Notes: generated by a model not told the origin, from the sequence alone. A stretch of DNA of 41,596 nucleotides from Labilithrix sp. (GCA_019637225.1 JAHBWC010000073.1:1-41596); one strand, 5' to 3'. Numbered from the stretch's first letter, positions 1 through 10,676 are shown. Program-made: numbers and translations.

Positions 1-780
1 CCGGAAGATGCGCGGCGCGCGGCCGACGTGCTCGTAGACGCGCGCGAGCTCGCGATCGAGAAGCCCGTCGTAGTAGCGAAACTCGAGGAGCTGGGAGGTC
101 GCGAGCTCGAGGACGTGCGGGACGATCCGCGAGCCGCTCGGCTCGACGACGAGCGCGCTGTTCCAGTCGATGAGGACGAGGTCGTCCGCGAGGTACGAAA
201 ACCCGTTGCGGAGGACGTCCTGGCGCGTGGCGGCGCTGAGCGGCTTGTCGCTGGTCTCGCCGAGGAGGAGCTTCGCGATCGACTCCGAGTCGACGAGCGC
301 GTCGATGCCCACGCCGCCGAGCTCCTGGACGAAGACGATCGTGTAGCTCTCCGTCTCGTGCCACTCGTGCGGCTTCTCGACGCTCGTCGCGAGTTTTCCG
401 AGGACCTCGTCGAGGTGCTGCGCGCCGCGCGCGTCGAGCGCGGGCGACTCGTAGAGGGCGCCGCACAGCGGAATGAGCGCCGGGAGCGGCGTGCCCTGCG
501 CGATCGGCACCTCGTAGAGGACGGAGACGACGCCGAAGTGAAAGATGCGCGCCGTGACGCTGGCCGCGAGCGGACGATCGATCCCCGGAATGACGAGGTC
601 GCACGCGGGGAGCGCGATCTCCAAGGCGGGGACCGCGATCACGAGGCCCTCGGCGAGCGGCCCACCGAGCTCGACGCGCTTCGCCGAGGGCACGAGCCGC
701 TCGGCGACGTCGAGCGCGATCGTGTCGCCCGCGTCGAAGACGCGATAGGCGAGGAGCGAACCTCGGGAGACGACGGGCAC
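1..780 (-). CDS. Conserved hypothetical protein, 3' end beyond the window (distantly RMD1/DUF155-like)
   Basis: An open minus-strand frame runs 260 codons from a GTG at 780-778 to the window edge, so the C-terminus is missing. The product begins MPVVSRGSLLAYRVFD and contains the segments SYTIVFVQELGG, FSYLADDLVLIDWNSALV and LLEFRYYDGLLDRELARVYE. The last part, a charged helix near the end, faintly recalls the RMD1/DUF155 family, whose members end in one or two membrane helices; those would lie outside the window. A second in-frame GTG lies three codons upstream (789) and neither has a strong ribosome site. The gene follows the membrane-protein gene ending at 852 on the same strand, so co-transcription is plausible. 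The family assignment is tentative; that the frame is real is supported by its protein-like composition. Confidence 0.6.
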   Translation of the reverse strand, partial: MPVVSRGSLLAYRVFDAGDTIALDVAERLVPSAKRVELGGPLAEGLVIAVPALEIALPACDLVIPGIDRPLAASVTARIFHFGVVSVLYEVPIAQGTPLPALIPLCGALYESPALDARGAQHLDEVLGKLATSVEKPHEWHETESYTIVFVQELGGVGIDALVDSESIAKLLLGETSDKPLSAATRQDVLRNGFSYLADDLVLIDWNSALVVEPSGSRIVPHVLELATSQLLEFRYYDGLLDRELARVYEHVGRAPRIFR

Positions 781-851
781 GGCGGGCACGGGCGACCGCT
801 CGAGTATCCCGCGTCCGCGGGGGCGCGCACGAGAGGCCCAGGGACGCAGCC

Positions 852-2723
852 TCAGGGCGTCAGATCGCGCACGTCGATCGGTCCCTTCGTCGTCACGATG
901 CGGCGAACGAGCATAGCGCCCACGGCGTCGTCGGGCGCGAACGCGCGGAGATCATCGAGCGCCCGCGAGAGGAGGTCGCGCTCGCCGGTCGCGGCCATGC
1001 CGACCGCGCGCGCCCGGAGCAGCGCCGCGGTCGCAGCCGCGAGCTCCGCGTCCTTCTTCGCCACGGTGACGCGCACGAGGCGCTCCTTCGACGGGAGGAA
1101 GCCGTCGAGCGCCTTCTTGCGCTCGCTCGCGCCGCGCGGCTCCGGCTCGAAGCGCGCCGACAGGCCCACGGGGACGAGGTGTCGGGACAGCGCGCGATCC
1201 CAGCGCGGATCGAAGGTCGCGAGCACGGCGCGCTGGCGTCCGAGCTCCGCCAGCGAGAGCTCCTCCGGCCGGATCCCGAGCGCCATGTCGCGATAGAGCG
1301 GCGCGAGCTTGGGCTCGGCGACGAGCGCGCGTCGGCCCTCGCGCCCCTGGACGTCGTAGGCGGGGACGATCACGAGGTCACCGCGCATCTGTCCGGTCGC
1401 GCGTGTGCTCGCGATCCGGCGCATCGTCCCGCGATCGGCGACGAGCACGACCGACGCGGGCGGTGCCGAGCCCCACGCGACGTCGTTCCAGATCTCCGAA
1501 GCGTAGGGCGCGCGGGCGTCGCGGCGCGTCGACGTCTCGTCGATCGCGCGAACGGGCAGGACGAGCTCGAGGACGACGACGAGCGCCGCGCTCGCCTCGG
1601 CGAACGGCACGCGGGCTCGCGCGATCGCGAGCACGAGGGCGCCGAGCATCGCCGCGCCGAGGACGTACGCGGCGAGGAGCCCGACGAGCACGGCGGGCGA
1701 GAAGCGCGAGGGGCCCGAGGCGGCGTGGAGACGGACGGCGAGCGCGCCCACGCCGACGACGAGCACGAGCGGGAGCGCCGCCCGCCTCGCGCGCGCCGCG
1801 AAGAGCGCGAGCGCCGCGCCGCCGGCGCACACGATCAGGAGGAGACCGCCGACCTCCGCGAGGGCGAACGACGCCAGGCTCCGCGCGCCGCTCTCTTCGA
1901 CGAGGGTGAACATCGGCGCGGCGACGGCGATCTCGGGCGGACGCCGCGCGAGGCCGACGCCGAGCGCGAGCGGCGCGAGACCGAGCCCGAACGCCGCCGC
2001 CCCTCGAAGGACCGCCCCGCGGTCCCAGCGGAGCTTCTTGTCCCTCTGCGCCAGCCGGAGCGCGACGAAGGCGCGCGGGGCGAGCGCGGCGAGCGCGGCG
2101 AGGAAGACGAGCGGCTCGTAGCTGGCGGCGAGCCCGAGGACGAGGAGCGCCGGCTGGACCCACGCTCCCGGCGACGCGCCCGCCGGCGACGGCGGCGTCG
2201 ACGGAAGCTCGGCCGTCCCGATCCGGAGCGCGAACAGGACGAGCATCGCGCCCGTCACAGCGCCGCCCGGCGCCGCGGCCTCCGCCTGCCACGCGGGCGC
2301 GAGGAGCGCGGTGAGCACCGCCGCGGCCGCCACCGCCGAGAGCAGGCGCGGCGAGTCGCCCGGGCCGCCACGCGAGTCGGCGGCGCCGCCACGCGCGCGC
2401 GCGCCGAACACGCGGTCGAGCGCGCCGGGGACCACCCTCGCGAGGTCACGCGCCAGATCGAAGGCCAGCGCACCGCAAATACCCGCGACGAACGCGCTCG
2501 CGAGGCCGCCGCGGAGCGCCCGGGTGCCGAGCGGGAGGAGCAGCGCGGGCGAGGCGACGACGAGATCGAGCGCGCGGAACGCTCCGGTGAACCCTGCGCC
2601 GACGGTCCGCACGATCTCCTGATCGTGCGCCGCGGTCCCCGACGCGGTCGCACCTGCGGCCGCGAGCGCCGCGGGGAGAGCCGCGGAGAGCGCGCGGAGC
2701 CCGGCGTCGAACCTGCTCTTCAT
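852..2723 (-). CDS. Polytopic membrane protein with C-terminal soluble domain, function unknown
   Basis: This 623-residue protein starts at ATG 2723 (MKSRFDAGLRAL); the upstream extension of the frame crosses the aspS leader and is rejected. Roughly the first 400 residues form many hydrophobic, Ala/Leu/Val-rich segments, consistent with ten or more inner-membrane helices. A hydrophilic domain of about 200 residues follows, beginning near SAPPASVVLVADRGTMRRI. The architecture (multi-pass domain plus C-terminal globular domain) resembles GT-C-fold glycosyltransferases and DUF2723-type proteins, but I see no Asp/Glu loop motif near the first helix that would establish this. It is divergent from aspS and probably co-directional with the partial gene at the left edge. 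Confidence 0.75.
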   Translation of the reverse strand: MKSRFDAGLRALSAALPAALAAAGATASGTAAHDQEIVRTVGAGFTGAFRALDLVVASPALLLPLGTRALRGGLASAFVAGICGALAFDLARDLARVVPGALDRVFGARARGGAADSRGGPGDSPRLLSAVAAAAVLTALLAPAWQAEAAAPGGAVTGAMLVLFALRIGTAELPSTPPSPAGASPGAWVQPALLVLGLAASYEPLVFLAALAALAPRAFVALRLAQRDKKLRWDRGAVLRGAAAFGLGLAPLALGVGLARRPPEIAVAAPMFTLVEESGARSLASFALAEVGGLLLIVCAGGAALALFAARARRAALPLVLVVGVGALAVRLHAASGPSRFSPAVLVGLLAAYVLGAAMLGALVLAIARARVPFAEASAALVVVLELVLPVRAIDETSTRRDARAPYASEIWNDVAWGSAPPASVVLVADRGTMRRIASTRATGQMRGDLVIVPAYDVQGREGRRALVAEPKLAPLYRDMALGIRPEELSLAELGRQRAVLATFDPRWDRALSRHLVPVGLSARFEPEPRGASERKKALDGFLPSKERLVRVTVAKKDAELAAATAALLRARAVGMAATGERDLLSRALDDLRAFAPDDAVGAMLVRRIVTTKGPIDVRDLTP

Positions 2724-2755
2724 CGGGACCGTTACTTGATCTACCCTGTCCGACC

Positions 2756-2798
2756 CTGGGTTTCCCAGTTTTGAAGCCGATGGGAGGCACAGCCTCCC
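2756..2798 (+). promoter_or_regulatory. Two tandem hairpins in the aspS leader
   Basis: A first small hairpin (CTGGG, loop TTT, CCCAG; 2756-2768) is followed directly by TTTT. A second (GGGAGGC, loop ACA, GCCTCCC; 2782-2798) ends just before the aspS ribosome site GAGGAG. Both are perfect by eye. The first resembles a weak terminator and the second could mask ribosome access. No T-box specifier or anticodon-like element is recognisable, so a regulatory role is inference only. Confidence 0.35.
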
Positions 2799-2812
2799 GA
2801 GGAGAAGACACC

Positions 2813-4696
<1,884 letters not shown>

Positions 4697-4759
4697 ACCG
4701 CACCGCGGCCAAAGCGGCGCGGCTCGATCGGAGCCGGCGCCGCGGCCGCGGTGGAGGCC

Positions 4760-5176
4760 TCAGGGGACGACGACCTCGGGCGGCGCGGTGGTCGTCGGGA
4801 CGTACTCCTTGTAGAGTGCATTCGTCGCGGCGTCGCGCACCCGCCACGGGTGAGTCACGTACGTCTGCTGCACGCGCGTCTCGCCGGGGCCGAGCTCGCC
4901 GGCGCCGACCTCGTTGCAGCCGTAGTCGACCCAGACGAGGCGGACGGAGCGGTCGCGGAACGCGTTGCGGAACGGGAGATTCACGGCCTGGGCGCCGTTC
5001 TGCGAGCACGCCCCGGAGGGTTCGACCGTCGGCGCCGGCGCGGGCTGCCCGGATGCCCCCGAGGCGCCCTCGCTCGTCGGGTTCGGATCGCCTTCGAGGC
5101 AGCCGGCGACCAGGAGCGCCGCGACGAACGACGCGCGCGCGGCGAACGACGACGAACGACGTCGCGCGAGCGCCAT
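4760..5176 (-). CDS. Lipoprotein with a von Hippel-Lindau beta-domain-like region
   Basis: Small exported protein of 138 residues starting at ATG 5176, which overlaps the TGA of the CHAT gene (TGATG), implying translational coupling. The signal peptide ends in lipobox LVAGC (Cys26), followed by a Ser/Pro/Ala linker. Residues 70-127 match the pattern of the VHL beta domain: RSVRLVWVDYG, a GELGPGET turn, then QQTYVTHPWRVRDAATNALY. In human VHL the corresponding stretch has Trp88 and the hydroxyproline pocket residues Ser111, His115 and Trp117; here I see Trp82, Thr105, His109 and Trp111 in equivalent places, but no counterpart of Tyr98. Bacterial VHL-like domains are known but their ligands are not. 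It is the last gene of the DUF4384-CHAT operon, so a role with the protease at the envelope is inferred. Confidence 0.85.
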   Translation of the reverse strand: MALARRRSSSFAARASFVAALLVAGCLEGDPNPTSEGASGASGQPAPAPTVEPSGACSQNGAQAVNLPFRNAFRDRSVRLVWVDYGCNEVGAGELGPGETRVQQTYVTHPWRVRDAATNALYKEYVPTTTAPPEVVVP

Positions 5177-8100
5177 CAGAACGTCCCCCCGAGCGCGAAC
5201 GACGCGAGCGTCGAGACCTGCCTCTGCGCGCTCGCGCGCGCTTCGTCGCCGTCGAGCGACACGGTCACGGGCATCTTCAGCTCCTCGAGCCCGGCGCGGA
5301 GGACGAAGCCGTCGAGATCGAGCGACACCTCCGCCCCGGCGCTCTCCTGATCGACGATCCACTTGCCGTAGTGCCCGCGGAGCCCGACGAACGTGTCGTC
5401 TCCCGCGCGGAAGCCGAGGAGCGCGATCGCCGGCGCCGTCACGCCGTACGTGCGCGCGTCACCGAGGACGAACGTGCTGTACGTCGCGTCGCCGCCGACG
5501 AAGGCCTGGAAGCTCGAGCCTCGGTAGCCGAGCGCCATCTCGTAGCCGCCGCGGGCTCCTCCGGAGAGGCTGCCCTCCTCCGCCCCGCTCGCGTAGGTCG
5601 CCGCGTCGCTCGTCCGGAGGCCAACGTAGAGCGCGGCGCGGATGGCGTCGTGCAGACCGAAGCCGCGGCTCGTCCCGAGGAAGCTCGAGACGAGCGCGTG
5701 CTCGAGGTGAACGCCGACGAGGCCGCCTGCGCGATCGGGCTGATCGCGCAGGTTCGTCGTCGTCATGTAGTGCGCGCCGAGGAACGCGAGCCCGCCGAGG
5801 CTCGGGTAAGGCGGCCCCTGACGCTCCGGCGTGGCGGGTCGATCCTTGGCGAGCGGCGACGCGGCGGCGGGCGCCTTTTGCTCGAAGCTCATCGGTGACC
5901 AGGCGCCCGAGGGGATGAACGCCGCCCAGAAGTACGGATGCTGCGTCTCCTTCTTCGCGAGCATCGCGAGCTGCACCTTGCGGAGCGCGGCGGCGCGGCC
6001 GACCCCGGCCTTGAGATCGCCGTAGAACGCGATCATGAGGCTCATCGTGGCGTCGTCGTCGACCTTCCAGAGGCTCATGAGCTGGCTCTCCGAGCCCGCG
6101 ACCACGAGGGCGCGGCGGAGGCCGTAGACACCGTCGCCGACCTCGGCCTCGCCGACGCCGGTCTCGCACGCCGAGAGGACGACGAGCCGCGTCCCTTCGA
6201 GGTTCATGCTCGACGCCTCGAGCGCCGTGAGGAGGCCGTCGGCGCTCGTTCGCTGGTTGGCGCCCGCGAGCGCGAGCCCCGACCGGACGAGCGGGTTCGC
6301 GGTCCGCGGCGGCGGGACGGCGGCGGGCTCGCCCGCATCGTACTCGAGCGCCCGGGTGTTCGCGGCGGCCGGCTCACGCTCGCGCTTCAAGAAGAAGCCG
6401 TGCGTCGCGACGTGGAGGACGACGGGGCTCACGACGCTCGCGAGGCGCGACTTGGTGGCTTCCCGCTGCGTGGCGCTCGCGGCGGCGAGCAGCTCGGTGA
6501 TCGCCTTCGCCTCGACCGCGGTGCCGGGCAGCGGCGGAAACCTGGCGCCGTCGAGATCGCCGGCGCGCGCGCCCGCGCCCGCATCGCCGGCGCCTTCGAC
6601 GTCGAAGGTCGGATCGCCGAACACCACCGGCCGCGTGTTGGCGCGCCCCTGTGCGCTCGACGCCGCGACGTAGAGGAGGTCACGCCCGCTCGTCACGTAG
6701 GTGATCTCGCGAGCCTGCAGGAGAAACTGCCCCCGCTCGTCCACGAGGGCGGCGAACGGGACGAGGTTCAGGTCCTCGTCGGGCGAGACGATGAGCCGTT
6801 TGTCGCTCGGCCGGAGGTGCTTCGCGAGCGGCGCCACGAGCAGATCGTGGACCCGCTTCGCGTGGGGCAGCACGTCGCCGCGATCGGCGAGGGTCCAGCG
6901 CAGCTTGCTAACGGCGCTCCCGATCGGGACGGCGTCGCCGAGATCGACCACGACGGGCTCGCCGGTCTTGTGCAGGACGAACGCGACGAAGCGCACCTCC
7001 TTGGTGGCGAAGACCGGGCTCGAGGTGTCGCGCGCGTGGTAGTAGACGTACTCGACGAGCGCGCTGTCGTCCGGGATCGCCGCCTGGACCGCCTCGATCG
7101 TCACCGGCCTCGCCTCCGCGCGGTAGACCGGGCTCGCCGCGGCGAGCTTGTTGCCGATCTCGTCGTGCTCGGCCTCGAGCTTCGCGAGGACCGTGGCCGG
7201 ATCGACGCCCGGCAGACCGCCGGCCCCGCGGAGGCCGAGCGCCGCGATCTGGCGACGGAGCTCGAGCTGCCGCGCGGCGAGCGCCTTGTCCGCCGGCTTG
7301 TCGAAGAGCCGGACGACGCGCGCGGCCTCGGTCGACGCGTCGAGCGCGCGGCCCTTCCGCCGGAGGATCGTCTCGAGCGCGAGGCGCACCTGGGCGCTGC
7401 CGCCGCCCTCGCCGTTGCCGCCCATCGAGAGCAGGTCGTACGCCTGGCTGGCGACGAGCCCGAGGTGCGCGCGCTTCTGCGCGTCGCCGCCCGTCGCGAG
7501 CAGGCGCGTGAGGTACCGCTCCTGCGCGTCGGCGGCGCGCTTCGCGAGCGCCGTCGCCTCGTCCTTCCGCCCCTCGGCCCAGCGCACCTGCGCGAGCTCG
7601 TGCGCGGCGGACGCGAAGAGGCCGGGGTTGGATCCGAATTGCTTGTCGGTGCGCGCGAAGCGGCGCGCGGCGATCTCGCCGGCGAGCCGCGTGTCCTTCT
7701 TCGCGAGGGCCGTCCGGATGCAGGCGCCCTCGGCCTCCTCGGTCACCTCCGGCTGATTGGCGGCGGCCGCGATCGCGCACGCCCCCTCGGCCGCGGCGTC
7801 GCCGTCGGCGTTCCGGAACTGACCGTCGAGCACCTTCGTGAGCTCGCGCGCGACGCGCACCATCCGGAGCGGATCGACGGGGCGGAGCCCCTTCACCATG
7901 GCCGTCGCCTCTCGAAGGACCGCCTCGCTCGCCGCGAGCTCGCCCGCGCCGGTGAGGAGACCCGCGAGGGTGAGCAGCCGATCGACGAGGATCGCCGAGA
8001 TCCCGCTCGTTTTGCGCGTGATCTCCACGCAGCGGCGCTGCGTCGAGAGCGCCTTCACGCGGTCGGCGCGCATCATGTAGTGCGTCGCGAAGAACTCGTA

Positions 8101-8766
8101 TTGCTCGGCGACCTCGGCGCTGTCGCCGAGCTGCTTCTCCATCTTCGCGATGACGGTCTTCCGCAGCGCCTCGCCCTTGTCGAATTGCTGCGAGTGGTCG
8201 TAGAGGCTCGCGAGGACGCCCGTGACGAGCAGGTAGTTCTTGGGGCTGACGTCGCTCTTCTCGACGTCCGGCATCGCCTGCTCGAGCAGCCCCGCCGCGG
8301 TCGTGAAGTCGCCGCGCTTGGTCGCTTCGAGCGCGGCGGCGAGCTTCGGCATCGCCTTCGCCGTGTTCGGATCCGCCGCGCGCGCGGGCGGTGGTGACCA
8401 CTTCCCCCGCGCGGCGCCGGCGCGCGCCTCCACGGCCTTGATCTTCGTCTCTTCGCCGAGCTGACGGTAGATCGCGACGAGGACCGCGCGGTTCGACGTC
8501 GAGTAGTCGCTGTCCGGCCCCGTGGTCCGCTCGAGCTCGGCGAGCGCCTCGTCGATCATCCGCGCGCTCTCGACGAGCTTGTTCTCCTTGAAGAGCTTGC
8601 GCCCCTCGGCAGCCTTCTTCACCGCGGCCTGGGCCGCCTCGAGGTCCTCGGGGCGGACGTGGACGGTCTTCCGCTCCGGTGAATCCGCCTGCGCCGGAGC
8701 CGGCGCGAAGGCGCCGCCGAGCGCGAAGAGCAGCGGCAGCGCGCGCGCGAACAGACGCCTCGTCAT
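5176..8766 (-). CDS. Exported TPR-CHAT caspase-like protease with C-terminal beta-barrel-like domain
   Basis: Protein of 1196 residues starting at ATG 8766, which shares ATGA with the stop of the DUF4384 gene. A Sec signal peptide ends at about AQA27. Residues 40-640 are helical TPR-type repeats. The CHAT domain (caspase HetF associated with TPRs, clan CD cysteine peptidase) covers about 650-955, with catalytic His789 in HVATHGFF and Cys867 in VVLSACETG, so the dyad is intact. After a Pro/Ala linker, residues about 990-1196 are unlike CHAT proteins: alternating hydrophobic/polar strands rich in Gly and aromatics (GGYEMALGYRGSSFQAFVGG, TFVGLRGHYGKW) ending in terminal Phe, as in outer-membrane beta-barrels. 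This suggests an outer-membrane-anchored protease. Substrate unknown; neighbours encode two lipoproteins that may be partners. Confidence 0.9.
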   Translation of the reverse strand: MTRRLFARALPLLFALGGAFAPAPAQADSPERKTVHVRPEDLEAAQAAVKKAAEGRKLFKENKLVESARMIDEALAELERTTGPDSDYSTSNRAVLVAIYRQLGEETKIKAVEARAGAARGKWSPPPARAADPNTAKAMPKLAAALEATKRGDFTTAAGLLEQAMPDVEKSDVSPKNYLLVTGVLASLYDHSQQFDKGEALRKTVIAKMEKQLGDSAEVAEQYEFFATHYMMRADRVKALSTQRRCVEITRKTSGISAILVDRLLTLAGLLTGAGELAASEAVLREATAMVKGLRPVDPLRMVRVARELTKVLDGQFRNADGDAAAEGACAIAAAANQPEVTEEAEGACIRTALAKKDTRLAGEIAARRFARTDKQFGSNPGLFASAAHELAQVRWAEGRKDEATALAKRAADAQERYLTRLLATGGDAQKRAHLGLVASQAYDLLSMGGNGEGGGSAQVRLALETILRRKGRALDASTEAARVVRLFDKPADKALAARQLELRRQIAALGLRGAGGLPGVDPATVLAKLEAEHDEIGNKLAAASPVYRAEARPVTIEAVQAAIPDDSALVEYVYYHARDTSSPVFATKEVRFVAFVLHKTGEPVVVDLGDAVPIGSAVSKLRWTLADRGDVLPHAKRVHDLLVAPLAKHLRPSDKRLIVSPDEDLNLVPFAALVDERGQFLLQAREITYVTSGRDLLYVAASSAQGRANTRPVVFGDPTFDVEGAGDAGAGARAGDLDGARFPPLPGTAVEAKAITELLAAASATQREATKSRLASVVSPVVLHVATHGFFLKREREPAAANTRALEYDAGEPAAVPPPRTANPLVRSGLALAGANQRTSADGLLTALEASSMNLEGTRLVVLSACETGVGEAEVGDGVYGLRRALVVAGSESQLMSLWKVDDDATMSLMIAFYGDLKAGVGRAAALRKVQLAMLAKKETQHPYFWAAFIPSGAWSPMSFEQKAPAAASPLAKDRPATPERQGPPYPSLGGLAFLGAHYMTTTNLRDQPDRAGGLVGVHLEHALVSSFLGTSRGFGLHDAIRAALYVGLRTSDAATYASGAEEGSLSGGARGGYEMALGYRGSSFQAFVGGDATYSTFVLGDARTYGVTAPAIALLGFRAGDDTFVGLRGHYGKWIVDQESAGAEVSLDLDGFVLRAGLEELKMPVTVSLDGDEARASAQRQVSTLASFALGGTF

Positions 8767-9842
8767 TTCGTGTGCTCGAAGGCGAACACCTGCACGATCA
8801 CCGAGTCGGCCGCCTCCGTCCGCGCACGGAACGAAGCGGGAGCGATCGCCGGGCCGCTCTTTTCGTCGCCGGCCGCGTACTCGAGCCCGCGCGAGCGGAT
8901 GCAGGGCGGGTTCGGCGCGGAGCCCTCGTCGAGCTCGAGCGCGCGGGTGCACCCCTTCCGCGCCGCGGACGGAGCCTCGGCCCGCGTGACCTCGGCGAGC
9001 GCGCCCGTCGGCGCGGAGCCGCCGCCGGCCTTGGCGAGCGCACCGTCGAGCGAGAGCACCGGCTCGAGCGACGCGACGAGGTAGACGCGCTCGGTGCCGA
9101 TGTCCTTGTCGTTCAGCTTGAAGCTGGCGGAGCCGGGCGGCAGTCGGAGCGTCGCCCCGGCGGCGAGCGGGTTCTTCGCCGCGATCCTCTCGTCGGGGAA
9201 GAGGACGTTGACCTTGCCGTCCGGGCTCTTCTGGAAGAGGTAGACGTAGGCGCTCTTCGACGGCCGGACCACGAAGGCTACTTTCGTCCCCGTGGGCAGG
9301 CTCTCGCCCTGTGCGATCGCCCGCGGGGCGGCGTCGCTCGGCCTCGCGGCTTCGACGGCGAAGTCGAGCGCGAGCTCGCGCCGCGCCTCGGCGGGGACGA
9401 GCTCGGTGTACGCCTTGGCGAGCGCCTTCCGCCGCGCGTCTTCGTCGGTGGCGCCCTTGACCTCGTCGAGGAGCTCGGGCGCCTTGCTCATCCGGCGGCG
9501 CAGGTTCTCGCTCCGCGTCGCGTAGGTGGCCTTGTCGATGACGCACTTGTTGTACTCGTCGCACAGCCGGCGCGACTGCGCGGCGTATTGCTCGGTCTCC
9601 TTGTCGATCGCGCGGAGCGCCGTCTCCTCGGTCTTGGCGTTGGCGCCGCCGAGCCCGACGGCCGAGAAGCCGCCCTCGATCTTCCGCCCGTCGTAGCTGA
9701 ACTCGCTCTGGCAATCGAGCGCTTGGCGCTCTTGCCCGTCGCACGTCGAGGCGGCCGAGGTGCGAGGCTCCGAGCCCGGACCGCACGCTCCCACGGCCAG
9801 GGCGAGCGCGGAGGGGACGAGCACGATGGACGTGCGAATCAT
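8763..9842 (-). CDS. DUF4384-domain lipoprotein
   Basis: Lipoprotein of 359 residues. I place the start at ATG 9842 (MIRTSIVLVPSALALAVGAC) because GAGG lies 6 bases ahead; an in-frame ATG at 9857 is the alternative. The lipobox is AVGAC (Cys20). A Cys-containing, charged helical region follows (QERQALDCQSEFSYDGRKI, then KETEQYAAQSRRLCDEYNKC). Next comes a DUF4384-type beta domain at roughly 160-260, recognised by GTKVAFVVRPSKSAYVYLFQ and GKVNVLFPDERI. DUF4384 is often found beside or fused to caspase-like and CHAT proteases. It overlaps the CHAT gene by 4 bases, so the two should be made together, probably both at the outer membrane. Function beyond this is unknown. Confidence 0.88.
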   Translation of the reverse strand: MIRTSIVLVPSALALAVGACGPGSEPRTSAASTCDGQERQALDCQSEFSYDGRKIEGGFSAVGLGGANAKTEETALRAIDKETEQYAAQSRRLCDEYNKCVIDKATYATRSENLRRRMSKAPELLDEVKGATDEDARRKALAKAYTELVPAEARRELALDFAVEAARPSDAAPRAIAQGESLPTGTKVAFVVRPSKSAYVYLFQKSPDGKVNVLFPDERIAAKNPLAAGATLRLPPGSASFKLNDKDIGTERVYLVASLEPVLSLDGALAKAGGGSAPTGALAEVTRAEAPSAARKGCTRALELDEGSAPNPPCIRSRGLEYAAGDEKSGPAIAPASFRARTEAADSVIVQVFAFEHTK

Positions 9843-9909
9843 CGATGGCCTCGCCATGCTCGGCGCGGAGTCCAGATCATCTCCTCACCGTATGCGAGAG
9901 TTCCACGAA

Positions 9910-9930
9910 CGAGCGCTCGCATGAACATGC
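9910..9930. promoter_or_regulatory. Palindromes upstream of the DUF4384-CHAT-VHL operon
   Basis: The 117-base gap between the response-regulator stop and the DUF4384 start holds a perfect 10-base palindrome, CGAGCGCTCG (9910-9919). It abuts a second dyad, GCATG-AA-CATGC (9919-9930). They sit about 70-90 bases ahead of the operon start, a normal position for an operator, and the adjacent gene encodes a NarL-type regulator. The link is inference. Confidence 0.3.
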
Positions 9931-9959
9931 GGGCGCGGCGCGCTTCACGTCACTGGGCG

Positions 9960-10604
9960 TCAGGGGCGGGGAAAAGCGAGGGTGACGGCCTCGGTCTTCG
10001 AGCAGACGTGGAGCTTCCGGTACATGCTCCGGACGTGATGGCGGACGGTGTTGACGCTCAGCGTGAGCAGCGTCGCCACCTCTTCGTAGGTCGCGCCCTT
10101 CGCGAAGAGCTCGATGATCTCCCGCTCTCGACCGGTGAGCACCTCGAGGTCGGGGGTCGGCTCGCGCTCCGGCTTCTTGGGCGCGCGAAGACGGATGTCG
10201 TCGAGCAGACGGCGCGCGATCGTCGGCGAGATCGGCGCGCCGCCGTCGACGAGCACCCCCAGCGCCTCGGCGACCCGCCCCGCCGCGGCGTCCCCTTTCA
10301 GGAGGTAGCCCCCCGCGCCCGAGGCGAGCGCCTGGTAGACCCGTTCGTCGTCGTCCCAGATCGTGAGCACGAGGACGCTCATCCCGCGCGCGAGCGCGAC
10401 CGGAATGAGCGGGAGGGCGCTGCCGTCCCGAAGCTCCAGGTCGAAGACGCCGACGACCGCGCTCGTCGTCTCGATCGCGCGTCGCGCCGCGACCACGTCG
10501 CCCGCCTCGGCGGCGACCGAGAAGCGCTCACTCGCCGCGATCTGCTCGACGACCCCCCGGCGGACGATCGGATCGTCCTCGAGTACAACCACTCTGCCGG
10601 ACAC
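9960..10604 (-). CDS. NarL/FixJ-family response regulator
   Basis: Protein of 214 residues from a GTG start (10604). The receiver domain (about 1-120) has the acidic pair in VVVLEDDPIV, a phospho-acceptor Asp in GVFDLELRDGS, Thr in VLVLTIWDD and Lys in GGYLLKGD, so it should be phosphorylatable. The C-terminal LuxR-type helix-turn-helix contains LTGREREIIELFAKGATYEEVATLL and NTVRHHVRSMYRKL. No histidine kinase lies next to it; the nearest, at 15.0-16.8 kb, is NtrY-like and an unlikely partner. It is directly upstream of, and co-directional with, the DUF4384-CHAT-VHL operon, so it may control that operon or be transcribed into it. The ribosome site is weak. Confidence 0.95.
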   Translation of the reverse strand: MSGRVVVLEDDPIVRRGVVEQIAASERFSVAAEAGDVVAARRAIETTSAVVGVFDLELRDGSALPLIPVALARGMSVLVLTIWDDDERVYQALASGAGGYLLKGDAAAGRVAEALGVLVDGGAPISPTIARRLLDDIRLRAPKKPEREPTPDLEVLTGREREIIELFAKGATYEEVATLLTLSVNTVRHHVRSMYRKLHVCSKTEAVTLAFPRP

Positions 10605-10676
10605 GACGCGATCTTATACTGGCGGTCCGGGTGGTGGAAGCCGTGGAGCGCGACGCGACCGCGCCTGCGCTCGCGC

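Noticed and set aside
28..1296. Long plus-strand frame over the left edge (422 codons)
   Set aside because: It is Arg/Glu/Asp-rich and lies antisense to the partial gene and the membrane protein gene, whose frames look like real proteins. High GC makes such shadows common.
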